Source: Echinometra lucunter
Taxonomy: Eukaryota; Echinodermata; Echinoidea; Camarodonta; Echinometridae
NCBI GenBank assembly: GCA_029962745.1
Contig: CM057154.1
Span: 16,989,757-17,053,756, forward strand
Reading direction: 5' to 3'
Length of the DNA: 64,000 nucleotides
The position numbers and the translations under genes are program-made. Shown here in pieces: positions 47,928 to 62,200 of the stretch (positions are counted from its first letter, which is position 1; every line of letters begins with the position of its first letter). The notes beneath the pieces are model-generated. The model worked only from the letters and a program-made list of their open reading frames with translations, had not been told where the DNA came from and did not search any database.

Positions 47928-48268
47928 CAGAAGAGGCACCACGATATTTTGATAGGAGCAAGATGACGCTTTAATTTTTTTTTTAGTTTAAACCTTGGTC
48001 CACAGGTGAGTTTATTTAGGCCTAAAATGAACAAATAGGGATGTTATATAGTTGCATGACCCTGTCCTCCCTTCCCCATACTCTTCTTCTTCTTCTTCTT
48101 CTTTTCTTCTTCTTCTTCTTCTTCTTCTTCTTCTTCTTCTTCTTCTTCTTCTTCTTCTTCTTCTTCTTCTTCTTCTTCTTCTCCTCCTCCTCCTCCTCCT
48201 CCTTCTTTTTTATGACTTGAAAAATGATAGGGGTGGCCGCCCTCTGCCCTCCTGTAGCGCCGCCCCTG
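47928..48268. repeat. hAT-like MITE, arm B copy of 29522-29837
   Basis: Inverse of the arm A element, with a (TTC)n tract at about 48082-48180. One flanking octamer has drifted (CTCCTTGC against CTCGTTGA), whereas arm A keeps both identical. Confidence 0.8.
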
Positions 48269-48666
48269 CTCGTTGATTATGATGTATCGCATCTGATTAA
48301 TCAACAATCCTTTCCTATTACTAACCAATAAATAAGAGCATCGTTATCGTAGCTAATGATCTGTGACGATTTAAGAAGATTGTGGTTTGCAAGATGCGAA
48401 ACGCCGAGTACAAAGCAGTCATAGCAGTTCATGAAGTTGATTCATCATAGTACTTTCGCTCTATTTCAAGAGAAGCTGGAAAGAAGGAACTCGGCTTCTC
48501 ATAGTTTCCTGTTCGCTGTCATGGTTGTTTTAAAGAATGGTTCAGTATTCAGTAATCAGGTAATATCCTTATCAAATATCTTTATTTTTTACACTTTAAT
48601 ATTCCAGCCATTGCACTTTAAGACAAACTGTTTCCTTTTTCAAAATATGCCATTTTGTAGTGAGAG

Positions 48667-49070
48667 GGAGCGAGTTGGCTCAGTCGGTAAAGCGTCTGCC
48701 TTTCGAACCAAAAGACCGTGGGTTCGAGTCCAGCCAAGGCGGATGACTGAAGCCTACGTTGTGTGTTATCATGCCCCTCCCATGTTTCATAGACGCAGGA
48801 TATGCTACAGTGGAAAACACTCCGTCCCTCGGATAGGACGTTAAATGGAGGTCCCGTGTCAAGGAAAGTCACCACCTTTGCACGTTAAAGATCCCACTGC
48901 ACTATTCGTATAAGAGTAGGGGGAAACCCCGGTGTATGTGGTCCACCTGCACACCCCAATCAGTGATATCGGGAGGAGAGACCTGAGGGTTACAGTGATT
49001 CAGTTCGCTTTTCCCCTCCCAGGCACAGGTGACGCCAAACCATTAATAGTAATAATAATAATAATAATAA
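48667..49070 (+). mobile_element. tRNA-derived SINE with (TAA)n tail, only in arm B
   Basis: Arm A reads continuously across the site (near 29127-29136). The insert starts GGAGCGAGTTGGCTCAGTCG, with a tRNA-like A box. B-box GGGTTCGAGTCC follows at about 48720-48731, then a body of about 300 bases with GCACGTTAAAGATCCC, then a (TAA)n tail at about 49045-49070. The body motif is familiar from SINEs of marine invertebrates. Confidence 0.85.
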
Positions 49071-49920
49071 TTACTACGTGAATGAAAAACGAAACGAAAA
49101 AAGGACGGAAAGCCTCCAAACTGGGAAATGTTGGCAGAGGGGAAATGGCGGGGAGGGGTTGAGAACGACCAACCAGGGAAATTTGGCATGGTTGGGGAGG
49201 GGTTGTGACATCCTTTCCTCATAAAATTATCTCCTTTCATCTCTCAGTGTTTCTCTTCTTTCTTCCTCCCTTCCTGTCTTTCTTTCTTTCTTCTTTCTTT
49301 TCTTTCTTTCTTCTTTCTTTTCTTTCTTTCTTTCTTTTTATCTTTTCTTTCTATATATAGGGGCTGGGGCAAATCTGAATGTTTCACGAAAATTTTGAAT
49401 CGATTAAATAAAAAAAAAAGATATTCGTATTGGCAAAATAAGAGTGAAATAATACTGGATGGTAAACATGAGAGCTGATGAAGAATGCTGTTAAGCGATC
49501 CACCAAAACACAGATCCGTAAAGAAATTGACAGTTTCTATTTCCAGTTTTCCAATTTCTCATACGCGGTTCGCCATCTGGGACCTACCAACTGGCTGGCA
49601 GAAGCCGATGATGCATCTCATATTGCGCGACGTAGCATGACTAAGACCCCATGCCCATGACACATTGCCTCTCCAAATGGTTGTGAAAGTCGGACAAAAT
49701 TAATGACCCCACTTCTCAAATCCGATTCTCACATACTGCATTTGTTTTCGTCTATGAGTGGGACTACATCCCTTTATTGATGATGTAACGATGCATTTGT
49801 ACTTCTGGAATCCTGACAACTGATAAGCTTGTGTCTCTCTGTGGTACAATCATTTTTGCATGCCTTGTAAGGTGTTTGTGGTGCTTCTTAAATTTATTTA
49901 AAACCATCATCGCCCCCATC

Positions 49921-50003
<83 letters not shown>

Positions 50004-51117
50004 ACTTTAAGTTAAGTAATAACACTGAACATTATTAAAAGGGTTGTTTTGATAGAGAATATAGCGAGTCGGTATGTGAATCAAGTTTGTCGAATGGTTT
50101 TAATGCGTGCAAAGTAGTTCCATCAAACCTTAATTATACTCTTTGAATATTTTGTTCTATTTAGTCCAGTTATGAATGTTGATGCTGGTGGCTTTTGGTT
50201 TGTTGGTGAATTTGTTTGAGTTTTGTTTATTCAGATTTGTTTTGTTCGGGGATGTTGTATTTCCCTCAGATTTTGACTGTAAAAAGTATGTACGTGTACC
50301 TTTAAAACAGGACCCTGGAATCCTGTGGTTTTACATTCTATTCTATGGATAAACACTCGATAATCGAGGGTCACTGAATTTCAGCATAAACTCAGCATTA
50401 GCATTGTGCAACGTGAACTATTTCTACATCTACCAAAGATCATACCACAACCTACAGGTTGTTTTTGTTTTGTTTTGTTTGGGGGTTGTTTGTTATATTT
50501 TTGTTTTATTTTATTTTATTTTGTTTTTTTTTTTCTTTTTCGAAGAATCTTCTCTTCTGCCAAGGCAGTTTTATGTAAATTGTTAAGACCTTTACGGTAA
50601 ATATTGCAAATTGTTTCCCCTAAGTTTTTTTTTTTTTTTTTTGTATTGTAAATATGTTTGAATATCAACGAACAAACGATAACGTGTAGCATCGTTAATG
50701 GGACTAACCTTGATTAGCATTTTGCTATTTGTCAGTTCCTATATACCCCTTATATTTGTTTGTTGTATACACGTAAAATATGGTAATAAAATCAACTTGC
50801 TCATTTCAAATACATTTACTGCGAGTGAGTAACTTCTCAGTTTGTACAGAACGCAGATTTAACCCTTAGCTCAAAATTTTGATCCGCCACAATATCATCA
50901 TCATCATTATCATAATCAATATTTTCATCATATCAAACTCATGTCTATCATTCAGTCATCTCATTAGAATCAATCATTACATCATTTGTCATTCACATTA
51001 CTGCGAATCAAACATGATATCAGAAGCATCATATAACATGATAAAAGATATCAAATACAATCATGCACATCACATCAAGGCATCATTATACCTCCATAAC
51101 TGTGAGGTAACTTCACT

Positions 51118-51357
51118 CAGGGGCGGCGCCAGAGTATTTTGATAGGGTGGCAAGATGACACATAGATGAATTTATTGACGTTTTAAATGAACAAATAGGG
51201 GTATTATATAATTGCAAGCCCCAGGCCTCTCTTTTCCCATCCTCTTCTTTCTTCTTCCTCCTCTTTTTTCCTCCTCTTTTTTTTTTTAAATCACTTGAAA
51301 AATCATAAGGGGGCATTCGCCCCTCCTGCCCCCCCCCCCCTTGTATCGCCGCCCTTG
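51118..51357. repeat. hAT-like MITE, arm B copy of 26917-27154
   Basis: CAGGGGCGGCGCCAG at one end and ATCGCCGCCCTTG at the other; purine/pyrimidine-rich interior as in arm A. Confidence 0.75.
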
Positions 51358-52071
51358 ACTTCCCTGAAAGCTATACACTGCTCTCATTCCACCACGTAGC
51401 ATACAGGGCGGACTGGGGCTAAAATTTGCTTGGGGAAGTTCCAAAAGACCGGCCCTCTCACCTATAAGCCCAGACCTCAGACCACAACTCGACCAACCCT
51501 AGAATCAAATATCGGCCAGCTCATGGGGGGGAAAACTCGCCCAACACCTCATGGCCAGTCCCCACCTGATGGCATACATAAAACAACTTTAGTATTCACC
51601 ATACCAAGCACTAACATATTTGATTCACTAATCTTTATCTTGGGATGTTCTAATTTTCCCTACTTTTAAAAGATGATGATATAATCCTCTTTTCATGAAT
51701 ACGCCTATATGAAGAGCTTTCTTCCAAAAGGCGTTAAATCCATTTTAGCAACTTGAGAGAAAAAATGCATTTATTATTGTCCGGAGTTTCTACACATGTC
51801 AGTGGAAACTTGAAATTACGAAGCACTATCTCTTTGATATATTTTCTCGATAATTTTGCTTCAAAATTTTATTCATAGTAATTACTCAAGCTGAATAACG
51901 CAATGACGTTAAAAACTTCAGTTTGATAAAAACTGGATATAGCGCCTTTTGTAAGCAAGCTCTTCATTTTCTGATTTCTAGACTTCAAACTTAACCCATG
52001 GACTACTGAATTCTTTCATTTCCTTTGGGTTAATTAAGTGGCTACGTTTAGGGATAAAATCGTTAGAAGAC

Positions 52072-52212
52072 CAGGGGAGCGTTTCATGAAGTGTCTTGTC
52101 AGTGATTTTCACTGACAAATTTACTCTCAGCCAATCGGATGCCAGGATTTCAGAAGCTGACAACAGTTGCCAGTAAAATCACTGACAAGAAACTTCGTGA
52201 AACGCTCCCCTG
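52072..52212. repeat. MITE, arm B copy of 26082-26222
   Basis: CAGGGGAGCGTTTCATGAAG at the left and the inverse, slightly altered, at the right. The core with CAGCCAATCGGATG is retained. Confidence 0.75.
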
Positions 52213-52579
52213 CTGGTCGGTAGCTTCTTGGAAATAATCTCTCAAATTCACTTAAAACATTCATTACTCCCATACATACTGCAAATCCAGCACATCCAAA
52301 TCCATGACTGAAATCGGAAAAAGCATCAAGTGAACAAGCACTATTTATATTCTCTAAATGGATTTTATTAGAGATCTTTTAAGATCCATAAGTAGCAAAT
52401 ATTTAAGTTCATTTCATATTTCTCCATCAATATTTCCTTATCCTTAATCCACACTCTACACCTTACTGGTTGATTATCCGTTCTAATAGTATCTTACATT
52501 CCAATTGATCAATGCTTTTTCTTTCATTATTTTTCTCTCTAAATATATATCACTCTCTCTTTCTTCCTCTCTCCTTCCC

Positions 52580-52615
<36 letters not shown>

Positions 52616-53139
52616 ACTGTCAACTCTTTCCTATTCTCTTCTCATTTTCTATCCATGCCTTTACAATCCTGTGTTTACTACGAAATGCCCATAAAGTCAT
52701 TATTCTATGATTACTGATTGCTGTAAGATTGTCATAAACTTGGACATGTTCAAAACTTTCAAAGTAATAACCATCTGACCATAGAGGAAAAAAGGTAAAC
52801 TTTAACAGTTTAAGCTACAAATAACGAAACTGCATAAATTTTGCAGCTCGTTTGCTGGGCTTCAAATGAAAACAAAGCTGAATTACATTATAAACCAAAG
52901 GGCAATATTGTTTTACAGATTTTGAATTAACTGACAACAGATTAAAGACTTGATATTTCATCTGTTTTTGTAAATTCTAAGTCAATAAATCAACCATAAT
53001 CAGTCCTAGAATACTTCTTGAAGAAGTGACAAAATAAAACGAATAACAGATGAAAAAGAATTACCTTCATAATTATGACGATTCCAGTGAAAACCAAACA
53101 TGTAACCATACGGTCTGATGGCAGTAAATATGGAGAAGA

Positions 53140-53405
53140 CAGGGGCGGCGCTACAGGCGGGGTAGGGGGCGAATGCCCCCCCCCCCCCACCACTATGATT
53201 TTTCAAGTGAAAAAGGGGAAAAAGCAGAGAAAATGAAGAACAAAAGAGGAGGAAGAAGAAAGAAGAGGGTGGAGAAAGAGAAGCCCAGGGCTTACAACTA
53301 TGTGATAACTCTTTTTGTTCACTTAAAACACCAATAAATTTACCTATGGGTCATCTTTGCCCGCCCCCCCCCCCCCCCATCAAAATACCCTGGCGCCCGC
53401 CCCTG
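53140..53405. repeat. hAT-like MITE, arm B copy of 24882-25134
   Basis: CAGGGGCGGCGCTAC and a right end GGCGCCCGCCCCTG. It is followed by a (GAA)n tract at about 53409-53497 that is shorter than in arm A. Confidence 0.75.
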
Positions 53406-53945
53406 GGAAAAGAAGAAGAAGAAGAAGAAGAAGAAGAAGAAGAAGAAGAAGAAGAAGAAGAAGAAGAAGAAGAAGAAGAAGAAGAAGAAGAAGAGGAGGA
53501 GGAGGAGGAAGAAGAAATGTAATACGGGAAAAGTACATGTGTTCGTAGAAAGTAATACAAAAATAAGGAGAAGATTGAATTTTCAATTTTACGCGTTGGA
53601 GGTTCACGCAGTATATACATTCTTTGGCAAGACATCACTGTATATTTACCATCCTCGACACAGGTGAAGTAACCTGGGTAGAAATAGGAACCTGCATGAT
53701 AGGAAAAAAACTTCTTGAATGCTTGAGCGCCATTTCATTGCTGGATGTCCTAAGGGAGCACTTTTCATACCAAACGAGTGCAGATATTTTCATTACTGTT
53801 AAATGTTTTCACTATTACAGGATCCTTTTCATTCTTCATTCTATTCTTCTCCACAGAGAAGGTAAAATGCACCTGGTATTTTCCATTTTCTTTCCACGGG
53901 GACATGAGGAGCTCAAGTATCTACCTATAGGTATATTTTAAAAAA

Positions 53946-54042
53946 CGCACAAAATCACAAAAACTGGTAATGCACAAGTGTCCCTCTTAAATACATTTAA
54001 GAGGGACACGGGGGCACTAAGAGTTTTTGTGATTTTGTGTGC
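53946..54042. repeat. long hairpin, arm B copy of 24213-24309
   Basis: CGCACAAAATCACAAAAAC pairs with GTTTTTGTGATTTTGTGTG, and GTGTCCCTCTTAAAT with the inverse near 54000-54009. Pairing is retained despite substitutions. Confidence 0.7.
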
Positions 54043-54844
54043 TTCTTTTTTTCTTTAAATAGATACATTATACAAAGAGGTGTGGAGAGGTGTGGTATAT
54101 AGGCTAAATTTCTGAAAATGACCAAATGACTTGGTCCTTTTACGATGTATCAAAGGAAACAGCCATGGCCCTAGATCAATATTTCCTAACACTTCAATTT
54201 TAAATTTCAATTTGCAAGGATTCATTTAGCTTTCCTCAAGTATATGGTTACAATGACATGTATAATCTGTGAAAAGGTAGTACATGTAGTTCGACTTTCA
54301 AGAAAAGTTTGAGAGTATATCATTCAACGATCAACGAATGATTTTAATATCACTTAATATTTCGATTGTTTAAACTCGTCGTTTCTATCTAATACTCTTT
54401 TGAATCGAGTAACAGCACATGGTTCATGAATTTGAAAAAAAATGGTTTAATCAGGACCTAACATTTAAAAAAAAATGACAGAAGATTTTTAAATTAAGAA
54501 CAACGATGACAAAATAAGGACTACATAATTATGAAAACATCTATGAGTAATTCAGTGTTACTTTTACCGGTTCACTGCATGAAACAGTAGGAGTCTTACT
54601 GTCTTCCAGGAGAATAATATGAATGCATAGATTTTTTGATAGGTAAACACATCTTTGAATATTCACAACCTTTTCCTTTTCTTAACATTCCTTCCGTATT
54701 TCAATTTACACAGCAATTCATTGCATACTCATTCTTAATAACAATTATTATAATGCAAGTTTGTATCTTTTTTGTGCCATTTCTGTTCTATTTTGACGAC
54801 GTATTCTTTGCAATTATTATTTTTTTCTGTTTGCATTCACTCCT

Positions 54845-54993
54845 GGGCCCCTGTTTCATAAAACTTGTTATCAGTTACAACTGCCACATTTCAATGACAA
54901 ATTTGCTCTCAGCCAATCAGATGCAAGGATTTCAGTAGCTTCTTACAGTTATTGCAACTTGTAATTGATAACAAGTTTTATGAAACGGGGTCC
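54845..54993. repeat. MITE, arm B copy of 23267-23414
   Basis: CCCCTGTTTCATAAAACTTG and CAAGTTTTATGAAACGGGG at the ends; core CAGCCAATCAGATGCAAGG in the middle. Confidence 0.7.
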
Positions 54994-55862
54994 TGCTGTA
55001 TTGTTTCCAGATGTATTCATTCATGAGCATTGATTCAGTCAGTAAATCTTGCACCTCTTCCTAGCTCCCGGCCATTAGTGATTACTATCGCCATTCGTTT
55101 GCCGTCTATCATCATCGTTTCATCTCAATCCCGTCTTCATGGTCCGTTGAGCCGTTCTGTTTCATCATCATCATCATGATCATTATTAAACTCTATATTT
55201 ACAAAATTCGCATCCCCAAGAACGTAATTCTTCACAATACTGATACCAAATTCTTTACATCTTAGCAGTTTCAACAAAAAATAGCTCACGATGTGCCTCT
55301 AACGTCTTTCTTGGCGTATGAAGTCATTATTGTTTTTTGACTTCCGGCGACATTATTTTTATGTCTCATCCCCAATGAGGGAAAATTTGAACTCTGGATG
55401 GCAATCCGACGTCACGTAATCAGTACTAGCAATTTGACACGACATCATCTTCTGTACATACGTCATCTTGTCAAATTAAGAAAAGTCACGTGGTCTGGTC
55501 CGACTGAAACTGTACACAATGAAAGCACTATAAAAACAAGTCCCTCTGCAAGCAATATATACATGAAAACTTGAGAAAAGCTTCCGCTCCTTAGAACTTC
55601 GAAAATCATAAATTTCTACAAAGTCAGTTGATGTAGTTTTTCCCCTTTTAACGGGCCGCTAAAATGGCGCCCTTTATACGAAATGGCCTCTTTCCAAAAC
55701 GGCGTCCATGATTCCTTTCACCGTGGCTTTACATGCAAAGAAGGACACGTTTTTAGGTTGCTTCTGATGTTGACTTCTGGTGTGACGACTAAAATGGCAG
55801 TCCTTACGCCGCCAAAGATGGCGACCATGGATACAGTTCACCATGCAACGCTGATGGCGTTG

Positions 55863-56297
55863 CTACATCATAGGCTGCGTATAATTTCTCCTCGGATCGA
55901 TGCCGCCCATCATGGTCATAGCGGACGGATCATAGGGGAACTGGCCGTTTGTTCGCCCCATGTACGACGTCAACCCGTTCGCGCAATAACGAGAGTCCCT
56001 CATGTACGATGTCATATCACGCGTGTACGGCGTCGGTCTCGTATTTGGGCGGAAGTAGCAGCTGCCGTAGTTGTACTGACTGTCCGTGGTTGGGTAGCTC
56101 GAGTAGGTGGAGTCGCCCGCGATCGTACCGTTGGTCATTGAGCACGGTGGGGCTGCGAGGTCGGGGAAGCCAGTGGTGTTGGGGTTGATAAGGGCACCGG
56201 TATTGGCCAGGGCTGGGGTACCGTTGTCGGTGGAAGCGATTGGCGGGGGTGTTGGCGTTACCCACGGACGGCGTGACCTGCTGCTGCTTCTCTGCGT
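55863..56297 (-). CDS. Tbx1/10: Tbx1/10 copy B, terminal exon 7, frameshifted
   Basis: 435 bases against 434 in copy A. After AACACC a run of C is five long instead of four (about 56247-56251), so the frame shifts after VGNANTP and ends early after about 80 altered residues. The distal part still reads correctly in the other frame from [10 protein letters not shown] to [11 protein letters not shown]. Homopolymer-type error or true allele defect. Confidence 0.85.
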   Translation of the reverse strand, partial: TQRSSSRSRRPWVTPTPPPIASTDNGTPALANTGALINPNTTGFPDLAAPPCSMTNGTIAGDSTYSSYPTTDSQYNYGSCYFRPNTRPTPYTRDMTSYMRDSRYCANGLTSYMGRTNGQFPYDPSAMTMMGGIDPRRNYTQPMM

Positions 56298-59200
56298 CTG
56301 CTAGACAGTAATAAAGGAGAATGATACAAAGTTCCGTACCATAAATCACTTCGGAAGTTAAACTGATCTTGAATTTGAAATTTATTATCCAATAACAAAC
56401 ACATTACAAGTGGTATAAAAAGTGAGTCACAATCAAAATAAAACTGCACAGATGATAAACACTGAGGATAAATAATCAAATAATAAATATCTGGCAGCAC
56501 ATTTTCCGCATGCCTTTTACACTAAACAGTACAAATTATCTGAAGAATATTTCAAGAAGAGCGCAAAATTAATCACCAGTTGCCAACAACATTGACTGCA
56601 TATACCAGTGCCAAAAGCGATCAGGAAAGACATATGCATTTAAACTAAAATGATTTCCATAATCAATTCAAATCTTCATTTACATGCATTTCATTAAAAG
56701 AAACTAAAGCACCTCATCAAAGAAAAACAATCATAATACATAACAATGGCAGGCCGGCTTGTCAGGGGAAAGACAAGATAGGAAATCAAATATAGATTCA
56801 CCTGGATATGAGATAAGAGATTGAGAGAGAACAAGAGAGGTTGAAATCTAGGTGAAATTAGAGAATGGGAACAACCCAAAGAAAACCAACTTACTTATGT
56901 CGTTCTGATGTTGCGATCTTTGTACTGGACGACTTCTTGTGATACCCACGATTTGTAGCGAGCTGGGACGGTGATGATTACGGGCTCGTGGCCCATTGCC
57001 GTGTGGCAGGATCTCGATGATACTGCAGTAAAACGGAGAAAGAACAGAATGCAGATTAATGGTACAAGAAATTAAGAGGTAGAGTTGTCTAACTTTTCGT
57101 TTTGCAACCTTTTGAGAAAAATGTCTTAATATCTCTTCCTATATCAAGCTCAACGCATCGCGTCAAATCAAAAGCATAGTTGTTACAATAATATTAAGAG
57201 TGATATGGCTGAAAGTCAAGTTCTGTGTGAGATGCTTTCCAATAAGTTATTGAAATATTATAATGGCCTGAGAAGCGGAAAACCGAAAGGACGCAGAGTG
57301 AACACTTCTTACGAACTTCATATTACACTGCAAATGGATCAGATTCAGTGAAATATTCCGCTCCACCATGATTGAGACTCTTGGAAAACTTGGCTCAACT
57401 GAAATTGCTCGAGAAATCATTGATGGTCTGGTACACTGATAAATTATGAATAATAATAATAATGATAATAATAAAGAATGTCTCCAAAAAGGCCATTCCC
57501 CAAGGAATATTCAGGTATCTTAACCAAACAAAAGAGCAGAGAAATCTGGAAAGTCAATGAATATTTCTACGTTTGAAAAATAACCTGTGATTTGAGATTG
57601 AGAAAGCCGAAGAATGATATCACACCAGCGAATGCACCAGTGACACCATGACGGATAACACGTCACTACTGAATGGTGCAACAGAGAGGTGCTAATTACT
57701 TATACCAACATCACAGCACCATCCCGTGGGTGTGATACATGAAACATGATCTGTTACCAGTCTCTTGGTATGGTGGCGTGAGGGAAATTTCACTATCATG
57801 ACGAGCCAATGTCATGTTTCATGTTTCGTTTTGAACTACTTAATGCCTACTTTTCAAAATATAAACTACGAATTTGTATCGCACAAAAATAGAAATCAAA
57901 AATTTAAAAATGCAAAAAGTGGTGTTAAACAAAATAGGCCTTTATAAGTTTGTATTAATTTTTAATTTTACTTTATATTATCTTCAACTTCCGTGTACAA
58001 ACCAAGAAGGTGTAAAGTAAAAATTATCAAAAATGAAAAAATAATCAACCACGAAAAAATAATGTTCATACAACAAACATGACAAATAGATTAATATTGA
58101 CCTGATTATGCAGGCAAGAACATCTAATTTTTTTCACTTTACAGATTTTTTTCAAAACTATTGTTAACTTATTAGAAAATCTGTACATAAAAAATAGGAA
58201 CAGATACTATAATTTCAGAAGTAAAGGCAAAACTTTCAATAGTTTTATTTGGCCTAGAGGTTAACCTACACGCCAAATAAGTATACAATTTGTATTCATT
58301 GAAAAGGGCTCGTTATCATTCGTTGGTATAAGATAAAATCATAAATGGGGAAAAATAATGGGAAGAAAATTTACCGGGGGCAGCTGTTCTTGTAGTTGGA
58401 TGTAGCTACCCCCAGATCTCGGCACGGGCCATAACTGAAAATAATCAAACCAAAAACAGCCATTTTAAAAGAAAGGAGCTTATATAAAACATAGGAAAAT
58501 CATATAAAATCTTTAAAATTAATGTACAAGAGTGCGTGAGGATTTGAAAAAGATGGTGCATGGATTGCATAACATAAAAAACTGCCAATAAAAAAAAAAT
58601 ATAATAATAACTGAATATTGTCAAAAGGATTTTCCTACATGTGTTTCAATATTGTAGTCTTGGTGAAATGTGCGATCAAATATATAAAAAGCGAGAAATA
58701 CTGATTATATAGATTAGCAGTCATATTTGATGAGGTAAGCATTCAAAAAGGAGACAACTGTCATTGGCAGATTGTAATGGTTTGATAGAGATACAAATAG
58801 TGATGTGATGTCTCTGCTCGGTCATAACCTGCTTTAGGTCCATAATACCTTGATAGTTGATTAAAAATATAAGCTGGCTGCAGACAGTGCTACATTGCAT
58901 TGCACTAAACAACCAATAACTACGTACCATTTTATTGCTTCACAATTCACAACATACTTCATATACCTGTGATCATGGTGATAAGAATTACAGACACGCC
59001 ACGATTGGCATGAATGGGTGTGGTACTTTCGATTACGTAATCAAAATGGTGGTAGAGCACCAGAACTCACCAATCATCGGGATCGCACTCCCTGAAGCCC
59101 TTGGCAAAAGGGTTGCTGGCAATCTTCAACTGTGTTATCTGTGAGACAAGGAAGAAAGCATGAAAAATATGCAAGATATGGCTATTTCAAGGACATTTTA

Positions 59201-62200
59201 GTGGTGATAAAACAATGAATTCAATTAAAAAGTTGCTTTCACTTCAGTTTTACTGTGGACATGTTAGACGGCATAAGGCAAGCTGTAAAAGGGAAAAATA
59301 AAGTAATGCACATCAAGAGAGAGAGGGGAAAGTGTGGACAGTATTGAGGAGTGAAAATTTTAACGATGGGTGCTTGCGTGCATTATGTTTGACTTTATAT
59401 CTGTATATATATAAATATATATATATATGCACGTTTAATCAATACCATTTATATACTTTCATTGAAATTAGGTGATATGACCTTTTGCTCCTTCCTTTAC
59501 TACAGTATGATTTCGAAATATTATATTCATTTTTTCTTCCTTTTTGAACAATATTTTCATCACTTTCACTGTCCTTCATCAGCAATTCATAGGTCTAGTC
59601 CAAAAGTTACCCCCCCCCCCCGCCCTCTCACGAAGGTCGATGCCTGCGGATCGAGGGTTATAACATTATACAAAATGTACGCAGTGATCGGCAATTACAA
59701 CAATTAGAGTTGTAATTCAGATGTCACATATCCAGGATGTCACGTGACCGACATTGGTTGAGCCAACCATGACAGAACTCTTTCACAGTGGCATTAAAAT
59801 ACAAATATGAGTGAATGTTAAAGTTTTAACAGTACAGACGCCCCCCCCCCCCCCAATCAAAAGGTGAAAGCATGAAAATCAGAACAAATCAAAATCATGT
59901 GAAAAATGGAAAATAGAGAAAGAATGGGGAGGGGTATTGGACTTGTTCTTATGAATTTCATGAAACCACGTAAACCCCAGTGTTTCTAAATGACTGGACG
60001 GTGGACCCATGCTACCCCCCCCCCCCCCCCCCCCCTCTTGGGGAAAGGACCCACTTGTATGGTACGATGTTACGATTTGACTAGAATATAGTAGTAAAGT
60101 GTATTTGTGACCATCATTTTCTACCCAGATTATGATCGCTATTTTCACACGTCTATCATATCATTATGAACAAACACAATATATTTTGTCATGAAAACTG
60201 GATAGGCTCATTGCTCATGATTCTTTGAGGTCACCAATTTCGTCAATTATAGTTGTCTTTGAGAGTATTTTCACTCTAAATGGTAGATCACACATTTGAC
60301 TTGGATACAAATGATTGCAGTTTCGTCTTTTAAGGTTAATAAGATCTCCGACGACCCCAAGGAACATAATCAAAACAGATATGGCGACTCATCTTCGAGC
60401 CCGAGGCACCGGTTTAGGACTTGTTCACTGTATCACCTCAGCCTTACCATCCGACCGACTCCAATGTGAATCGAAATAAAACGATTCTTGACCATTTGTA
60501 ATAATGCAGCTATTTGTTCGATCCATTGTCGATCTGGTATCGATAGCGTTGGTATGAATGGGGTCTTGGAGACACACAGACACAGGCGCCGTGTGTAATT
60601 TTTGGCGCGAAATGTGATACAATATCTATCTCATCTCCCGGACACATGGGAAACAGCAGAACATTATCTGATATTTAAACCAATAGGCTGGCTGTGTTGA
60701 CTGATGGCACTTGCTGGAAAACAAAGGCCTGGCCCCGGTCGGGCCGGGTCGGGCGGAAAATGTAACCGTTTGAGAGAATTCCCCTCGGTGGAACAACCAA
60801 GAAGTTGTTTTGTGATCGGATAGGGGGATTCATAAAGGGGGATCTTGCTCTTCTTACTAAATCTTCTCTTCACTTTAGATAAAGATCAGGCAGCACTAAG
60901 AAAGGGCGGGGTGAAGGAAGAATAGTGTTTGAATTTCATCGATGATCGGATGCAGTATATACAGGCAAGCCGGGAGGACTAACTTGGTACCAGTTTGCAA
61001 ACTCCCATGTGATTTAGAGAAGATCTCTTTAATCCTTAAACTGAAGATTCCGAAATAAGGAGTTTCATTGGTGACTGTAAATAGCAACTAGGATGTATTG
61101 CTGCCTTTATCTTCGTAGTATGTACACATTTTATCATAAAAAGAAAAGAAAACAGACACAGAATACACAGTGCCAGTGAAATATTGTAATACTGTCCTCG
61201 CAACTTTCAGGTAAGAATGAAAGTCTGTAGATCACAGTGTGATCAAGTTAAACCCCTTTTCTTTCGTTATACCACATAAAACTTTCCTGAAAATAATTAT
61301 GTAATCCATTTACTTTTTAAAGGTTTGTTCTATAAAAATATCTGAAAAACTCTTCCTGCTTAGCATGCTTAGGGGAAGCTGTTTGTATAACGCCATTTAA
61401 GAATCAGCTGAACAAAAAGTGAAAGATATACCTGCACAAGACTGTATATCCAAAACCTCTTCAAAAATCGTCATAAAATATCTGACATAGCTATTGCCTT
61501 ACTATGAGAATGCGATAAAAGCAATATGGTCCTATATAGCGGGTAGCTTCAGGCTGTGGCTTTTTTCCTTGCTCTGATTCTCGCCGAGTATTTGCTTTTT
61601 TCGATCCAAGCTGTATATTCCCTCTGCACTCTCAGGGTCAAAGGTCAAAGCCGAGTTGCAGATGCAAGTTCAAACGAACACACCGTTGAATGTTAATGCA
61701 GATAGCCCTGTCAGACTCGCGGTCCATCTATGAAACTCACGACTCACGCCATGACCATGCCAATGTACATATGATTCCATTACTAGAATTTAATCTAAAT
61801 GCATTATATATATCGCAACTTCAATGAAAAGATACTCTGACTTTGATTGTTTAGATGAAGTGTTTTGCTTTAAACATATTTCTGATCTCTTGAAACTAAT
61901 TAGCATATTAACGAAAACAATTAACGCACACACACACCCACACAAAAAAAGAACACAAGAAACCTGCAGTAGAAAATGTAGATCCATACGGAATGTTCTA
62001 TTCTGTGGATTCACACACCTTTTGCACAAACCTGACTTCAAAACAGATCGGTTGAAGAACGTTTTCATTCTAATGTTTAATTGTATTTTGCTCATATCTG
62101 TCTCTGATAAACAGCATGCGTACCGTCAGATGAGAATGGCTTTACAGATATGTTTTACGAATTGTCCATTCTTAAAAAAAAAAAAAAAAATTCCGATACC

